A stretch of DNA of 32,183 bases from Nemertoderma westbladi (lineage: Eukaryota > Xenacoelomorpha > Nemertodermatida > Nemertodermatidae): the NCBI GenBank assembly GCA_032718475.1, contig JAUCBJ010007766.1, positions 1 to 32,183 on the forward strand, in the 5' to 3' direction. The notes beneath the pieces are model-generated. The model was not told the origin of the DNA and searched no databases. It worked only from the letters and a program-made list of their open reading frames with translations. Below, one piece after another: positions 1 through 10,075 of this stretch. The position numbers and the translations under genes were made by a program. Positions within the stretch are counted from its first letter, which is position 1; every line of letters starts with the position of its first letter.

Positions 1-3000
1 CGTGTCCTGGCTTCATACATCTCCAACAGGAATCTAGAGATCGGATTTGGAGTCTCCTCTCCTCGATCCCCAACTCTTTAAAAGCGCGACATCCACGTAG
101 TTTATGTCCGCTATGGTTTCTGCCGTTCCGCTCGCAGTATGAGCATCCCACAAAGTCCGCCGGCAACTGTTGTCGTGGCTGCGTGGTGCCGATAGGCGTC
201 AGAACTTTAGAAGTCTCAGTAGGGGTGGCGTAAGTAACGGCTTTCGCGTTCGTCGGAAACGGTTTTGTCCGATTCGGCGCAGAAACAGTTATCCCTTCCG
301 CCGCGATATGGTGATCGGTATAGTTCGATCGAGTCTCGATCACGGCCTCCCGTGAAATAAGTTGATAGACATCAGTGAGTTTTAATAACCCTCCGGCCTC
401 TTCGCGTTGGTACTCGATGCGTCGCCATTCTCGTCGTAGTCGATGATGAAGTCGACCGATTATTCGAATGAGAACCGTCGGTGCGTTAGCGTACTCGAGT
501 TGTCCAATGGACCGTAAAGTCCCTATAGCGTTCTTTATTTCGTCCGCGAGTCGTAAAAGGTCGATCGGTCTCGAAATGTTGCCTCCTCTGCAGAGGTCTT
601 CAATAATGGATTTAGCCATGGCGACATTACCGCCGTAAATTGAATACAAACGGTCATATGCCAACTCAAAGGCATCGGGAACACCAATAAAGGTTTCCGC
701 TAATCGTTTCGGCTCACCAGATAGGACTTGGAGCAAGTAATTAAACTTCTCCGTCGAGGTGAAAGCACACTTAGCGATCTGGGACTCTACGTAGTCTACC
801 AGTGTGCGCCAGTGTTTCGCGTTGCCAGAGAACTTCGGCGGTTGCTGTGCCGGTAATCCGTGTCTAGCCGCGAATTTCGCAATCTCGCTAACCAAATCCA
901 ACTGTCCGCGTCCCTGTTCGGCGGCGTCGTCCAGTCGCTCCCTTCCGCGCGTTGTTCGTCGGTAGGAATTATTAACGGGATCTTCTTCTCGATGTGTCGG
1001 AGTCCGTCTAGTCTCCTGTTCTCTCCTCGGTGGTCGATGTTGTCTAGGTTGTTCCAATTCCACGCTGGTTCGTGATCGATCCGACGGTTGCGCTTCGAGT
1101 CGCTCTTCTATCTGAGCTAGTCGGTCCGCTACAGGTCGCATTATTTCGGCGAGTCTGTTGGTGCTAATCGCTTCCGCTGGTTGCAACGTGGGTTTCTGTG
1201 GTGTTTCTCGAGGTGGATTGTCGACGTAGGGATTCGTCGACCTCTCCTCTCGTTTATAATCTTCCGCCGCTCCAGTACGGAATATTTCCCGTTCCGTCGA
1301 CTCCGAGTCACTAGATGAATCGCTGTCGTCCGGATAAGGTGGTTGGCGGGTTCGTGTCCGACGTATTATTCTGGGTCTCGTCCGTTGTGGTCCGGAATCT
1401 ACGGCTCTCCGTTGTTCGGTAGGCTCGCAAGCCTTCCACGAAGTCGTAGGTCTCGCTATACGTTGTCCGATCCCGTGAGTACTACCCACATCCATCCTCC
1501 TTCGTAGTTCGGTAGGCTCGCATGCCTTCCACGAAGTCGTAGGTTGCGTCGAACATTGTGTCAACGGTCGAGTGAAATAGTCGGGTTTCGTAGTCGGTCT
1601 GTAAATAACTGGATTTGCACAGCACGTCACAGGTTTAACTTGTAATGGTTTACTCACCTGTTTAATGGTCATAAACGCAGGTTCCTCTCTTCCTACAAGT
1701 AGACTACGACTTACTGTAGGTGGACTAGTTATGTTACCTGCTAAAATTGGCGATGAAGTCGCCCTAGGTTGCGGTATTTCCGTCACAACAAACCTGTTGC
1801 CTTGCGTCGAACGCACAGGCGTTATTTCCTTAGGTTTCGTAACGAAGACCGGTTTTATCGGAGTCGTGGGTTTGAGCATGGGAATAACTTGGGGAAAACG
1901 TTTACAGTAATCCTCGACGAACTCCTCTCCTCGATCTATCGCTCCCACGCTTCCTTCCTCGATCCGCTTCTGTATTCCGCGATATCGAGCTTCCATACGA
2001 TCCAGGGCAGACAAGTCGTGTCCAGTTCGCGATCTCATAGATCTATCTCTCGCGTCGAGTTCGAGGTCCGCTTGCGCGTTCGCTGTCTCGCGCGATCTAC
2101 GATTCAATTCGAACTGTAGTTGCATCTCCCTTTCGCGTCGATCTGCGTCCTGTTGTTGTGCCGCTAATTCCGCTTCCTGTATAGCTAATCGAGCGTTTAT
2201 TTGCCGCGCCTCCAACTTGGCACGAACGTCGGATGCTGCTTTCTGCCGTGCTAACTCGTCGGCTGCCGCTTCTCGCGCTAAGTCCTCCTCCAGTCTGCGC
2301 ATTTCTGATGTTTCGAATTCAGCTTGCGCCTTGAGTTGTGCAATTCTTGCTTCGTCTTCTCTACGTTGTTTCTCTCCTTCGATGGCGATCTGTGCCATCT
2401 GGTGTCGCGCTTCTTCCTCGGCGACTTGTTGTCGGCGTGCAACCTCCTGTTGTTGTCGAGTAATTCCAGACGCTGTTCTACTAACGTCGCCAACGTCGCC
2501 AACGTCGCTCCGTACGCTAACGAACGATCTATCCAGTGGTGGATGTTGGTAGGCTCGCGAGCCTTCCGTAGTGAGAACTTCCGTCATCCCTCGCGGTCCG
2601 ACTTCCGGTTCGTCGATCGGTACGCCGCATCTACGAAGAAAATTGGTCAGCGTTTCCAACCTTCCGTCCAGGCAGTAGAGTTCTTCTTCCTCTTCGGGTT
2701 GTAACAACGCGTCCGAAACTGACTCACCTAGCAGTTGGTCGAACTGCTCCTGTTGAGCCAAGCTTATTACCGACTTAAACTGGATAAGGCTTTCTCTCGC
2801 ACTTACCAATTTATCTACTATCTTTACCTGAGTAAAGTTGTCGCCACGCAACTCTGCAAGTTCGTGCAAACCTTTAAGTTTATCTACGGAGGCATGTACC
2901 CTACTTTCTATCCTTACCTGTAAGGTGTAGAACTCGTATCTCGACATCGGGGCGGTTAACTCGCGTAAAACGCGAAAACCTTCTCCGAGGTTCCGAGTAA

Positions 3001-3292
3001 TCTGGGCCATGTGTCCTCCTATACTTCTAATAACGTTCTCCTGGCTTCCAGTCGAACTTACCATGTCCGGTTCCCGCGATCTAGTCTGCGGGACGGTAAG
3101 GAAATCTTCGATCCTGCCGTCGCCACGCATTGCGGTTTCCGGTATTTCCGTTCGGGGTACCGGCGACGCAAGCGGTGTGACATCGGTGGAATCTCGGGTT
3201 CTCCTTCTCGGTTCGTCTACTGTCGATCTGTCCGGGTCGCACGAGTCATAGTCGGTAGGTGGGTATCTCGTCGAATGGGGTGTGTCACTCAT
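1..3292 (-). CDS. BEL/Pao-type LTR retrotransposon gag(-pol), 5' part, open to window edge
   Basis: The frame starts at an ATG at 3292, two codons after an in-frame stop, and I read it open to position 2, about 1097 codons, with no stop inside the window. The N-terminal half is charged and low in complexity. Residues about 280-420 are a long Arg/Glu/Gln/Ala-rich helix, almost certainly a coiled coil. A stretch starting PKFSGN at about residue 819 and running to about 1010 has the layout of the DUF1759 gag domain of BEL/Pao elements, including the motif EKFNYLLQVLSGEP. From about 1045 there are paired Cys/His knuckles (CSYC followed by GHKLRGC, then CWRCMKPGH), as in Pao nucleocapsids. Protease and reverse transcriptase would lie beyond the left edge and are not visible. 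The domain normally sits nearer the gag N-terminus, so the roughly 820-residue extension is unusual. GC content is higher than in the flanks. The BEL/Pao assignment rests on motif recall, not on a search. Confidence 0.75.
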   Translation of the reverse strand, partial: MSDTPHSTRYPPTDYDSCDPDRSTVDEPRRRTRDSTDVTPLASPVPRTEIPETAMRGDGRIEDFLTVPQTRSREPDMVSSTGSQENVIRSIGGHMAQITRNLGEGFRVLRELTAPMSRYEFYTLQVRIESRVHASVDKLKGLHELAELRGDNFTQVKIVDKLVSARESLIQFKSVISLAQQEQFDQLLGESVSDALLQPEEEEELYCLDGRLETLTNFLRRCGVPIDEPEVGPRGMTEVLTTEGSRAYQHPPLDRSFVSVRSDVGDVGDVSRTASGITRQQQEVARRQQVAEEEARHQMAQIAIEGEKQRREDEARIAQLKAQAEFETSEMRRLEEDLAREAAADELARQKAASDVRAKLEARQINARLAIQEAELAAQQQDADRREREMQLQFELNRRSRETANAQADLELDARDRSMRSRTGHDLSALDRMEARYRGIQKRIEEGSVGAIDRGEEFVEDYCKRFPQVIPMLKPTTPIKPVFVTKPKEITPVRSTQGNRFVVTEIPQPRATSSPILAGNITSPPTVSRSLLVGREEPAFMTIKQVSKPLQVKPVTCCANPVIYRPTTKPDYFTRPLTQCSTQPTTSWKACEPTELRRRMDVGSTHGIGQRIARPTTSWKACEPTEQRRAVDSGPQRTRPRIIRRTRTRQPPYPDDSDSSSDSESTEREIFRTGAAEDYKREERSTNPYVDNPPRETPQKPTLQPAEAISTNRLAEIMRPVADRLAQIEERLEAQPSDRSRTSVELEQPRQHRPPRREQETRRTPTHREEDPVNNSYRRTTRGRERLDDAAEQGRGQLDLVSEIAKFAARHGLPAQQPPKFSGNAKHWRTLVDYVESQIAKCAFTSTEKFNYLLQVLSGEPKRLAETFIGVPDAFELAYDRLYSIYGGNVAMAKSIIEDLCRGGNISRPIDLLRLADEIKNAIGTLRSIGQLEYANAPTVLIRIIGRLHHRLRREWRRIEYQREEAGGLLKLTDVYQLISREAVIETRSNYTDHHIAAEGITVSAPNRTKPFPTNAKAVTYATPTETSKVLTPIGTTQPRQQLPADFVGCSYCERNGRNHSGHKLRGCRAFKELGIEERRLQIRSLDSCWRCMKPGH
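1414..1544 (-). repeat. 31-codon in-frame duplication inside gag
   Basis: Two near-identical 38-bp blocks start at 1414 and 1507, 93 bp apart (31 codons). Both encode the peptide PTTSWKACEPTE followed by basic residues. Because the period is a multiple of three the reading frame is kept. Confidence 0.75.
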
Positions 3293-3349
3293 GTCTTATT
3301 ATATACGTCAAGTACGGGTAATAAAATGTCAAGTGTCTGAATGTTGAAG

Positions 3350-3511
3350 TGTCAAACTTACCTTGGTATATATAGTATCTATATACCCTAACCGGTACAA
3401 ATAAATCAACAAGTCAGAATGTCGAAATGTCAAAATGTCGAAATGTACAAATGTCAAACTTACCTTGATATATATATATATCATATATATACCCTAACCG
3501 GTACAAATAAA
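3350..3511 (-). repeat. Two-copy repeat carrying splice-donor-like sequence
   Basis: Copies at 3350-3405 and 3452-3511 share, on the minus strand, TTTATTTGTACCGGTTAGGG, then a (TA)n palindromic stretch, then CAAGGTAAGTTTGACA. The sequence AAGGTAAGT is a near-perfect splice donor and lies 60-160 bp upstream of the gag ATG. Whether it is used cannot be seen from sequence. Confidence 0.65.
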
Positions 3512-5336
3512 ACTAACAAGGTATATAATAAAAATAAGTAGTAATCTAGCCTACCGGCTAAATTTGTACGAATAAGTGAGATAACGGTATACGTTAACAA
3601 AATATAGATCAACAAGTATAAACAATAGGCCAAACAGCAACGTCTAACGGGAAAATAAGTACCAACAACACTACTAATAGACAGTGAAACCCACAAATTT
3701 TGAGTACTACTGTGCTTTCTTAAGTTTGAACGACGCGAGTCGTAAAACTTACGTTCCTTTGATCTTCCAGTCGTACAAATTCCCAAATACAAACCGGATG
3801 TGGGTCTTTCCGTTTTTCGGCGGCGCGGACGAATTTATTGTCTCCCAAACTTTGCGAAAAGCGGTCTAATCCTCGAAGCGGTCCAGAAATGAGTCCTTGA
3901 GTCCTGAAAAGGTCGAAGGTGAGAGTTTTACTTCTACGCTTACGAAAAATCTTCCTAGGTACCGATACAAATTGGTCTTTAAACCCTATGTAACTTTTCA
4001 AGTACCGAAAAGTAACACCGCACACACACGGCGTAAAACAAAGTGCTACAAACTAACTGTTAGCTAGTCAAATATTAAATACAAAAGTACTAGCTACCCT
4101 AAAAGCCTACTGAAGCAGGGGACGTTCTAAATTACTAAATTTACTAACCTTAATTTTTAAATATCTCCTACTTTCAATAGCTAACAATTCTAAACTAAAG
4201 GAAAATAATACTTCCTACTGTGAGGGTCCAGTAGTATACCGCTTACCAGATCCTAGTAACGATGTATCTTACTATGAGACTCTAGTAATGTATACGGGCT
4301 TGTACAGTATCTGACAACAAATCCCAGTCCAGGATATCTAAACAAACAGATATAGTACACAAACGACTACTGGCGAGGAACAGAGCCTTGTATCTATTCT
4401 ATGTACGTGAGCGGGTCTAATGCCTACGTACTAGACAGAAGGATACCTGTCCTCTAACCGGTGAGGCAGATGTACAGTTACAGTAACAGACCAAACTCAC
4501 GGGAAAACAATCCCCGCGCAGCGAATCCTAACTATCACTGACAGTCCTAAATACAGTAACTTGCCGCGGTGTGATTTATATGGTTTATATACGAGCTAGT
4601 GGGTTAACAGACCTAGCGTAACAACACTGACAGTCCTGAATCAGTCGAAAAGGGGTCGTGCCTAAATGTAACAATAACTGATCCCCCTGTACGAAATCAG
4701 TCTAAAGGGTCAGGCCTAAATGTAACAATACCGTTGTCCAGACAAACAACAGTTTAATAACGAAAGTGAAATACTCCTTATCGCCGCAACTAAATCAGAT
4801 CCTAATTTTACAAATACAAATAATTTCCACCTAAAGTAATGTATAGTACGCTATAGCTAGTAGAACTTTAAGGGCGATATGTTTTAGGGCGTGTGTGTGT
4901 GGGTGTGTTACAAATAAAACAATTTCGTGTAATTCCTTTTACTAGGTTTTAGTGATTTTCTGACTAAAATGATACCGTGCGCTAGCTACTAAAATAAACT
5001 AGTCGCGTTTGTAGAACTTTATACTCACGAATGACGTCAAAGCTCTCTCCTTCCTATCCACAACCCAATGGGCAACCACAGTGTTAGTAACTACACCCGT
5101 GATCGGCACTAATACCAGATTCTGGTTGTAAGATAAGAATAGGGGTTAATCGCTACCGTACGTTAGCTGATCTGGTATACTAATTTAATTCTAGAACTTT
5201 GTTGCTGCGGTAGTTAGCAGCAATACCTATCAGTACGTGGCAAGGCGCGGTAGGATATTAATAAAACCTCCCTAGGCCAAGCAGTGTGCCGGTAGCAGAA
5301 ATACTCCTTGCCTGATCAAATAGCTAACTCCAGACA

Positions 5337-5353
5337 GGGGGGGGGGGGGGGGG
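5337..5353. repeat. Poly-G tract (17)
   Basis: An uninterrupted run of 17 G in the non-coding flank. It is one of seven G or C runs of at least 12 bases in the window. Confidence 0.9.
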
Positions 5354-6011
5354 TACTAATGTACGTTCTACAAAGCGAACCGGTACCAAACAGTCAGTGC
5401 TATGAATCACTAAATTATGGAACGTATGCTGTCCGTGCCTAATGTGTACTCGCGTACTGACGAATGGCAATAGTTCGCACCTGTAGGAAGTACAGGTTAA
5501 CCCAGGGATTCGTAGGACTTGACAAAGGGGGGGTGTCTGGATATAATTATTTGATCCTAAATTTGCGGCGTCCAGTACGGTGTCACGCTTACCCTGATCT
5601 ATAGGTCTTACGGCGGGCAAGGGCGTCGAACAAAGTCTTACCTTCTCACAAAGCGGGCGCTGCATAGCAAGTGGAGTATTTCGAAGGGGCAAAGGGGGTG
5701 CGCGGTCAATCCAATGTGGGCGCTAGCGTGTTGTGGACATCCCTTCCCTGCGTTGCTTACGGCCTAACGGTCTAGGCTGCCATCTCCCTGATGTTCGGCT
5801 GTCCCGAAGTCGGACCAAAGGAAAACATGTCAGGAAATTGCAGTATATTTACAGTTTTACAAAAGGATTTATCAAATAAAGTTTCAACAAGAAACCGAAT
5901 TAACTAATTTTACAAGAATAAACGATAATAACATCAGGTATGTAACATTCATAGAAGGTTTGGTACTGAGAGTGATAACCGAAGGCAAACCGGCCTTTTT
6001 ATACTAGAAAT

Positions 6012-6218
6012 TGCACATGGAAACTAAACAGAATTTTCCACAGCTTCACCATTGAGCAATGAAGTGCTTCGTGCTCTATGATTGGCCCAGCTCATCGTTC
6101 AACGCAGTCCGGCCCTTACACTAAATCTGGGACATGGAATCCTAACAGAATTTTCCACTGCCTCACATTTGAGCAATAAGATAATTTATGCCCTATGATT
6201 GGCCTGGCTCATCATTCG
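6012..6218. repeat. Two diverged tandem copies of a ~119-bp unit
   Basis: Copies at about 6012-6105 and 6131-6218 share CAGAATTTTCCAC, TTGAGCAAT and CTATGATTGGCC in the same order and spacing. They lie directly beside a tRNA-like SINE head and may be part of the same element. Confidence 0.7.
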
Positions 6219-6284
6219 CTACGCTGTACGCTTCTCATTGGCCTACCAATTAGCACCACACGAAAATAAATGGCCCCAAAATAC

Positions 6285-6366
6285 AAATTTCCCGACTGGG
6301 ATTCGAACTCGTAACCTACGTAATGTAACCAACGCCTTAACCATCTGACCACTACGCCACGAGAGT
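6285..6366 (-). mobile_element. tRNA-derived SINE head with A and B boxes
   Basis: The minus strand contains a tRNA-like stretch. An A-box-like segment (TGGCGTAGTGGTCAGATGG followed by TTAAGGCG) lies at about 6335-6359. A perfect B box (GAGTTCGAATCCC) lies at 6298-6310. The order and spacing match a type 2 RNA polymerase III promoter. The AGATGGTTAAGGCG motif resembles the D arm of a long-variable-arm tRNA (Ser or Leu type). I cannot form a proper acceptor stem or anticodon arm, so this is more likely the head of a tRNA-derived SINE or a tRNA relic than a working tRNA gene. Element ends were not determined. Confidence 0.6.
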
Positions 6367-6499
6367 ACCTAAGGGTTTTATGTGTACAAATATGAATAGG
6401 CATATTACATTACTGTAACTTAATCAAAATACGTCGGATTTTCAAAAGTTTTTACGTTAAAGTTAAACTACAAATGCTACCTTATAGTGAAATAATTCA

Positions 6500-7330
6500 T
6501 CAGCCAGATCATTGCTACTTGTATTTTTCGGCGTAATTTGGCAATTTTTGGTGCTAGCACCAAATTTCGTACCCATCACCAAAAAAGTACAAGTTTGCGA
6601 TGTCCAGTGCTGTTTTTATTGATTCCATCGGATTCAGGACACTCATAAACCCGTATAACGCAAGAAACAAGGTGATACTATCTACTGATCAATTTGCATA
6701 TTTTCCAAAATTTGGTACTGGCACAACAATTTTCACCCACCGGCGAAAAATACAAGTTTGAGAACTCTTATGAAATTTTTACTTATTCCATTGAATTCAG
6801 AACCATCACAAACCCGTATAACGCAAGAAACAAGGTGACACAATCAATTGATATATTTGATGGTTTTCAAAATTTGGTGCTAGCACCACATTTTGCACCC
6901 ACATCCGAAAAATGCAAGTTTTAGATGTCTAGTTCGATAATTATATATTCCATTGAATTCAGAACAGCCATAAACCTCTAAAACGCAAGAAATAAATTGT
7001 CACAAGCTATTTTATCTATTGAATGCATTTTCAAAATTTCGTGCTAGCACCAAAATTTGCACACAGCACCGAAAAATACCAGTTTGATACGCTTGGTGCA
7101 ACTCGTATATATTTTATCGAATCCAGAACCCCAAAAAACCCAAATTGCGTAAAAAACAAGTTTCAAACAATCAATTTACAAAATTGACATATTTCAAAAT
7201 TTGATGCTGGCACCAAAATTTGGCACCCACCGAAAAAAACAATTTTGAAATTTCTAAATCAATTTATATGAATTCCATCCAATTTCTAACACCAAAAAAC
7301 CAGTGTAAATAAAAAATAGAGATGTTACAA
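6500..7330. repeat. 163-bp tandem satellite, five diverged copies
   Basis: The anchor word GGTGCTAGCACC, or a variant, recurs at 6550, 6714, 6876, 7040 and 7203, so the period is 162-164 bp. Each unit also holds GAAAAATACAAGTTT-like, ATTCCATTGAATTCAGAAC-like and AACGCAAGAAA-like blocks in fixed order. Copies are clearly diverged, and the fifth is the most degenerate. No coding potential is shared between copies. Confidence 0.85.
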
Positions 7331-7535
7331 TTCATATGTAATGAAATGTAATTTTCAAAAAACGTCTCAAAAAAAGTGCCAAAAGTAGGGTTAAAAAATG
7401 GTGCTATAACTCGAAAAGTACCCAATATTTTTGAAAACGGTTTTCACTACTAGGAAGACAATAGATTTTTAGGAAAAGTAATAAAATTTCAGATTCCCAA
7501 CTGCGTTTGTTTCAGAATTATAATAAAAAAACCAC

Positions 7536-7566
7536 GGGGGGGGGGGGGTCATATTGACCCCCCCCC
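7536..7566. repeat. G-run/C-run perfect hairpin
   Basis: Thirteen G, then TCA-TAT-TGA, then nine C. The arms pair as a perfect stem of about 12 bp (nine G:C plus TCA/TGA) with a 3-nt TAT loop. Confidence 0.85.
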
Positions 7567-8195
7567 GGGTTTGGTTCGGGCTGAAGGGCCACTTTTGTAT
7601 ATCAAAAGTGGCCCTATTGCGACTTGGGGGGTATTAAAAAGTGGCCCTTTAGCCCCTTTTTGGCCCTTTAGCCCGAAACCGCAAACGGGCTTGGATGGCC
7701 CTTTGTGTATATCCTTCCTCTAAAAAGTTATGCACCTTCATTTTATTACTAAATGAAAACACAATTTTCGGGCCACTTACCAAAATGTATAAAATGGAAT
7801 TAGGGCCAAAAAAGTCAAAAGGGCCAAAATTTGCCAAAATTGGCCCTCTTACTGTCTGGAATAATATATCATTGGCCCGAACTGAGCTTACTATATAGTG
7901 AAGAAAGAAAGGGCCATAACAGGCCCTATTTGATGTGACTTCATATGAAATTTATCAAATTAGTTGAGAAGGAAACGGGCCGAACTGAAAATGAGATAAA
8001 TAACATTAGGGCCATTATACAGTGGCCCTTTTGAATCCAATTAGATCCTACAAATAAACTGAGCTGAGAATTTGAGTGGCCCACTTGTTTCAAAATTGAT
8101 TTATTAAATAAAATGACCCGAAGAAGGGGCCATTTTTACTATCATAAAGAATGAGATTAACAACATTAGGGCCATAAATATACATTGATTAAAAT
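7567..8195. repeat. GGGCCA/TGGCCC-rich block
   Basis: Roughly 18 occurrences of GGGCC or GGCCC words occur in both orientations in about 600 bp of otherwise AT-rich DNA, often in inverted pairs such as GGGCCA-N8-TGGCCC near 8010-8030. The last 180 bp (about 8020-8190) is a diverged partial copy of the unit arrayed at 10205-12070. Open frames here look accidental. Confidence 0.65.
7586..7614. repeat. Perfect 12-bp-stem hairpin with GGGCCA ends
   Basis: The arms GGGCCACTTTTG and CAAAAGTGGCCC are exact reverse complements around a 5-nt TATAT loop. It begins 20 bp after the G/C hairpin. Confidence 0.85.
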
Positions 8196-8565
8196 GGGGG
8201 GAGGGGGTGTCATGTGGTTAATTCTATAGAACTAAATCTTAGAACTTTCTTGTTTATTGTAATAATATTATTTTCTATTTAGTTATTTATTTAATTTATT
8301 GATACAAAGGTTGATGGACTTGTTAGCATTCACCCTTTCGGTACCATGGCACATACGTCTGATCCATGGGTAGAGCGCCTTGACACATACGTCTGTTCCG
8401 TGACATTTATTCGATTTCTAAGAAGGGAAAATGTTGCTGGACTATTAAGTACATGCTTCTATATGTTAGCGGCGCATTTCAGCTTGTATCTACTGTAATT
8501 TAACTACGGTACGCCTACTGCAGACCTGCTTACAGACTGCCAGGCTGCAGCAATAAGGTAAACCG
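8196..8565. other. Unassigned spacer
   Basis: No gene seen. It holds a short G-rich patch (8194-8210) and a two-copy direct repeat of CACATACGTCTG about 40 bp apart near 8350-8395. Confidence 0.4.
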
Positions 8566-8569
8566 TGTT

Positions 8570-9270
8570 GTTAGTTTTCAAATTTGACAGACTGACCGTC
8601 AGACCAGACCGACAGATATATTTTTTTGACGGACAGACTGACAGACAGTCGACAGACAGACCGACAGACTGTCTGGATAGGGTAAAAGGTGAAAACTGAC
8701 AGCGGAAATGAAATCCTTGTCCAGGAAAACCCCCATAGCGATAATTTTAATTAGCTAATGTAATTCCTTATATTTTTGACGGACAGACTGACCGACAGAC
8801 AGACAGACCGACAGACAGACTGGATATGGTGAAAAGTTAAAACTGACCTCGGAAATGAAATTCTTGACCAGGAAAACCCCCATAGCGATAATTTTAATTA
8901 GCTAATGTAATTCCTTATATTTTTGACGGACAGACTGACCGACAGACAGACCGACAGACAGACTGGATAGGGTGAAAAGTTAAAACTGACCTCGGAAATG
9001 AAATCCTTGACCAGGAAAACCCCCTTAGCGAGAATTTTAATTAGCTAATGCGATTCCTTATATTTTTGACGGACAGACTGACAGATAGACCGACAGACAG
9101 ACTGACAGACAGTCTGGATAGGGTCAAAAGTGAAAACTGACAGCGGAAATGAAATCCTTGAGCAGGAAACCCCTATAGGGAGAATGTTAGTAGATTTTAC
9201 TATTTCTAAAGTCTTGACAGACAAACTGACAGAAAGACAGACAGACTTCAGAAATTCATGAATTAGACTT
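8570..9270. repeat. GACA-type satellite, four to five copies, period 133-157 bp
   Basis: GACGGACAGACTGAC recurs at 8628, 8778, 8935 and 9068, with a diverged fifth start near 9212. Each unit is a (GACA/GACC)n block, then TGGATAGGGT, AAAACTGACCTCGGAAATGAAAT-like sequence, CCAGGAAAACCCCC and TTTTAATTAGCTAATG. The period varies mainly with the number of GACA tetramers. Confidence 0.85.
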
Positions 9271-9389
9271 GGGCACTTGGGGATTTGAATAATTTCCAGT
9301 TAGGTACCGAAAGGGTTAAAAGCTAACAAAAGCTAGGTTCACCCAGCATTCACCAACCGCACCGCTTAACCGTAGACCGAGACCCGCAT

Positions 9390-9640
9390 ATAAAACGGAG
9401 TATTGAACAACTGACTATATTAAATGGGGTATCTAAAAGCTAAAACAACTGACTATATTAAATGGGGTATCTAAAAGCTAAAACAACTGACTATATTAAA
9501 CGGGGTATTTAAAAGCTAAAACAACTGACTATATTAAACGGAGTATCTAAAAGCTAAAACAACTGACTTTTCAACAGAGTATCTAAAAGCTAAAACAACT
9601 GACTATATTAAACGGAGTATCTAAAAGCTAAAACAACTAA
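9390..9640. repeat. 38-bp minisatellite, about 6.5 copies
   Basis: CAACTGAC or CAACTAAT words start at 9408, 9446, 9484, 9522, 9560, 9596 and 9634, so the period is 38 bp with one 36-bp unit. The consensus is CAACTGACTATATTAAA, then (C/T)GG(G/A)GTATCTAAAAGCTAAAA. There are no spacers between repeats, so it is not a CRISPR-like array. Confidence 0.9.
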
Positions 9641-9714
9641 TATACAAATATACAAATATAACTAATAAATAAATATAACTAATATACAAATAGCTACCCA
9701 ACAGTGAAATATTT

Positions 9715-10075
9715 CCACAAAATATTCGAGAACACAAAATCATTTTAACATTGAATAAGGCAGCATCAGGAGTTGAAGAGTACAATAATTTGAATCGCAG
9801 TAACAATGGAAGCAATATAGTAAAATACTACAGTTAAATTTATTTTGTAGCACTACTGTACTTTAGTATATCGCTATGTTTTATTAAAGAATTTAGCAAC
9901 AAAAAAGTATAAATTTAAGAATAAAGTTACGTATTACATGGGAAAAAAACGTAGAACATTTTTTTTTCAATATTCTCTCGACCCTTTATTAACCCGATGC
10001 TCAGTAAATAAAATGCCTTGAGAATAATGAAAAAAAAATTCTACTTTTTTTACCATGTAATAAATAATTATTTTG
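9715..10075 (+). mobile_element. Interspersed fold-back element, copy A
   Basis: This segment matches the reverse complement of 24643-24908 over most of its length. Shared blocks include AAGGCAGCATCAGGAGTTG, GAGTACAATAATTT, ATCGCAGTAAC and CCATGTAATAAATAATTATT at the end. Its right part folds back: 9933-9977 (ATTACATGG, A-run, GTAGAA, T-run, ATTCTC) is the inverted copy of 10019-10063, with about 41 bp between arms. No protein is encoded. It looks like a small non-autonomous element, but I could not define terminal repeats or a target duplication. Confidence 0.6.

Larger units (their letters stand above)
3293..5950. other. Non-coding flank upstream of gag (probable leader and LTR side)
   Basis: I see no convincing gene here. 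By position this should hold the 5' leader and 5' LTR of the minus-strand retrotransposon. I could not fix LTR ends, because the partner LTR is outside the window. It contains (TA)n stretches near 3365-3490, a GT-rich stretch near 4890-4910, a local duplication of a 16-bp word (CCTAAATGTAACAATA) near 4661 and 4714, and a 17-base G run. An open frame on the minus strand at 5324-5692 is of low quality, since part of it is the translated poly-G run. Confidence 0.5.

Noticed and set aside
5324-5692. 122-codon minus frame
   Set aside because: Part is translated poly-G, it has no protein-like pattern, and it lies in the retrotransposon flank.
5715-5947. Possible LTR (TGT...ACA, 233 bp) beside a TGG-starting candidate primer site
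   Set aside because: No second LTR copy in the window, no clear polyadenylation signal, and the primer-site candidate matches no tRNA end I recognise.
6285-6366. A functional tRNA gene
   Set aside because: A and B boxes are good, but no acceptor stem or anticodon arm can be formed.
9390-9640. CRISPR-like array
   Set aside because: The 38-bp units abut with no spacers, and the window is eukaryotic.
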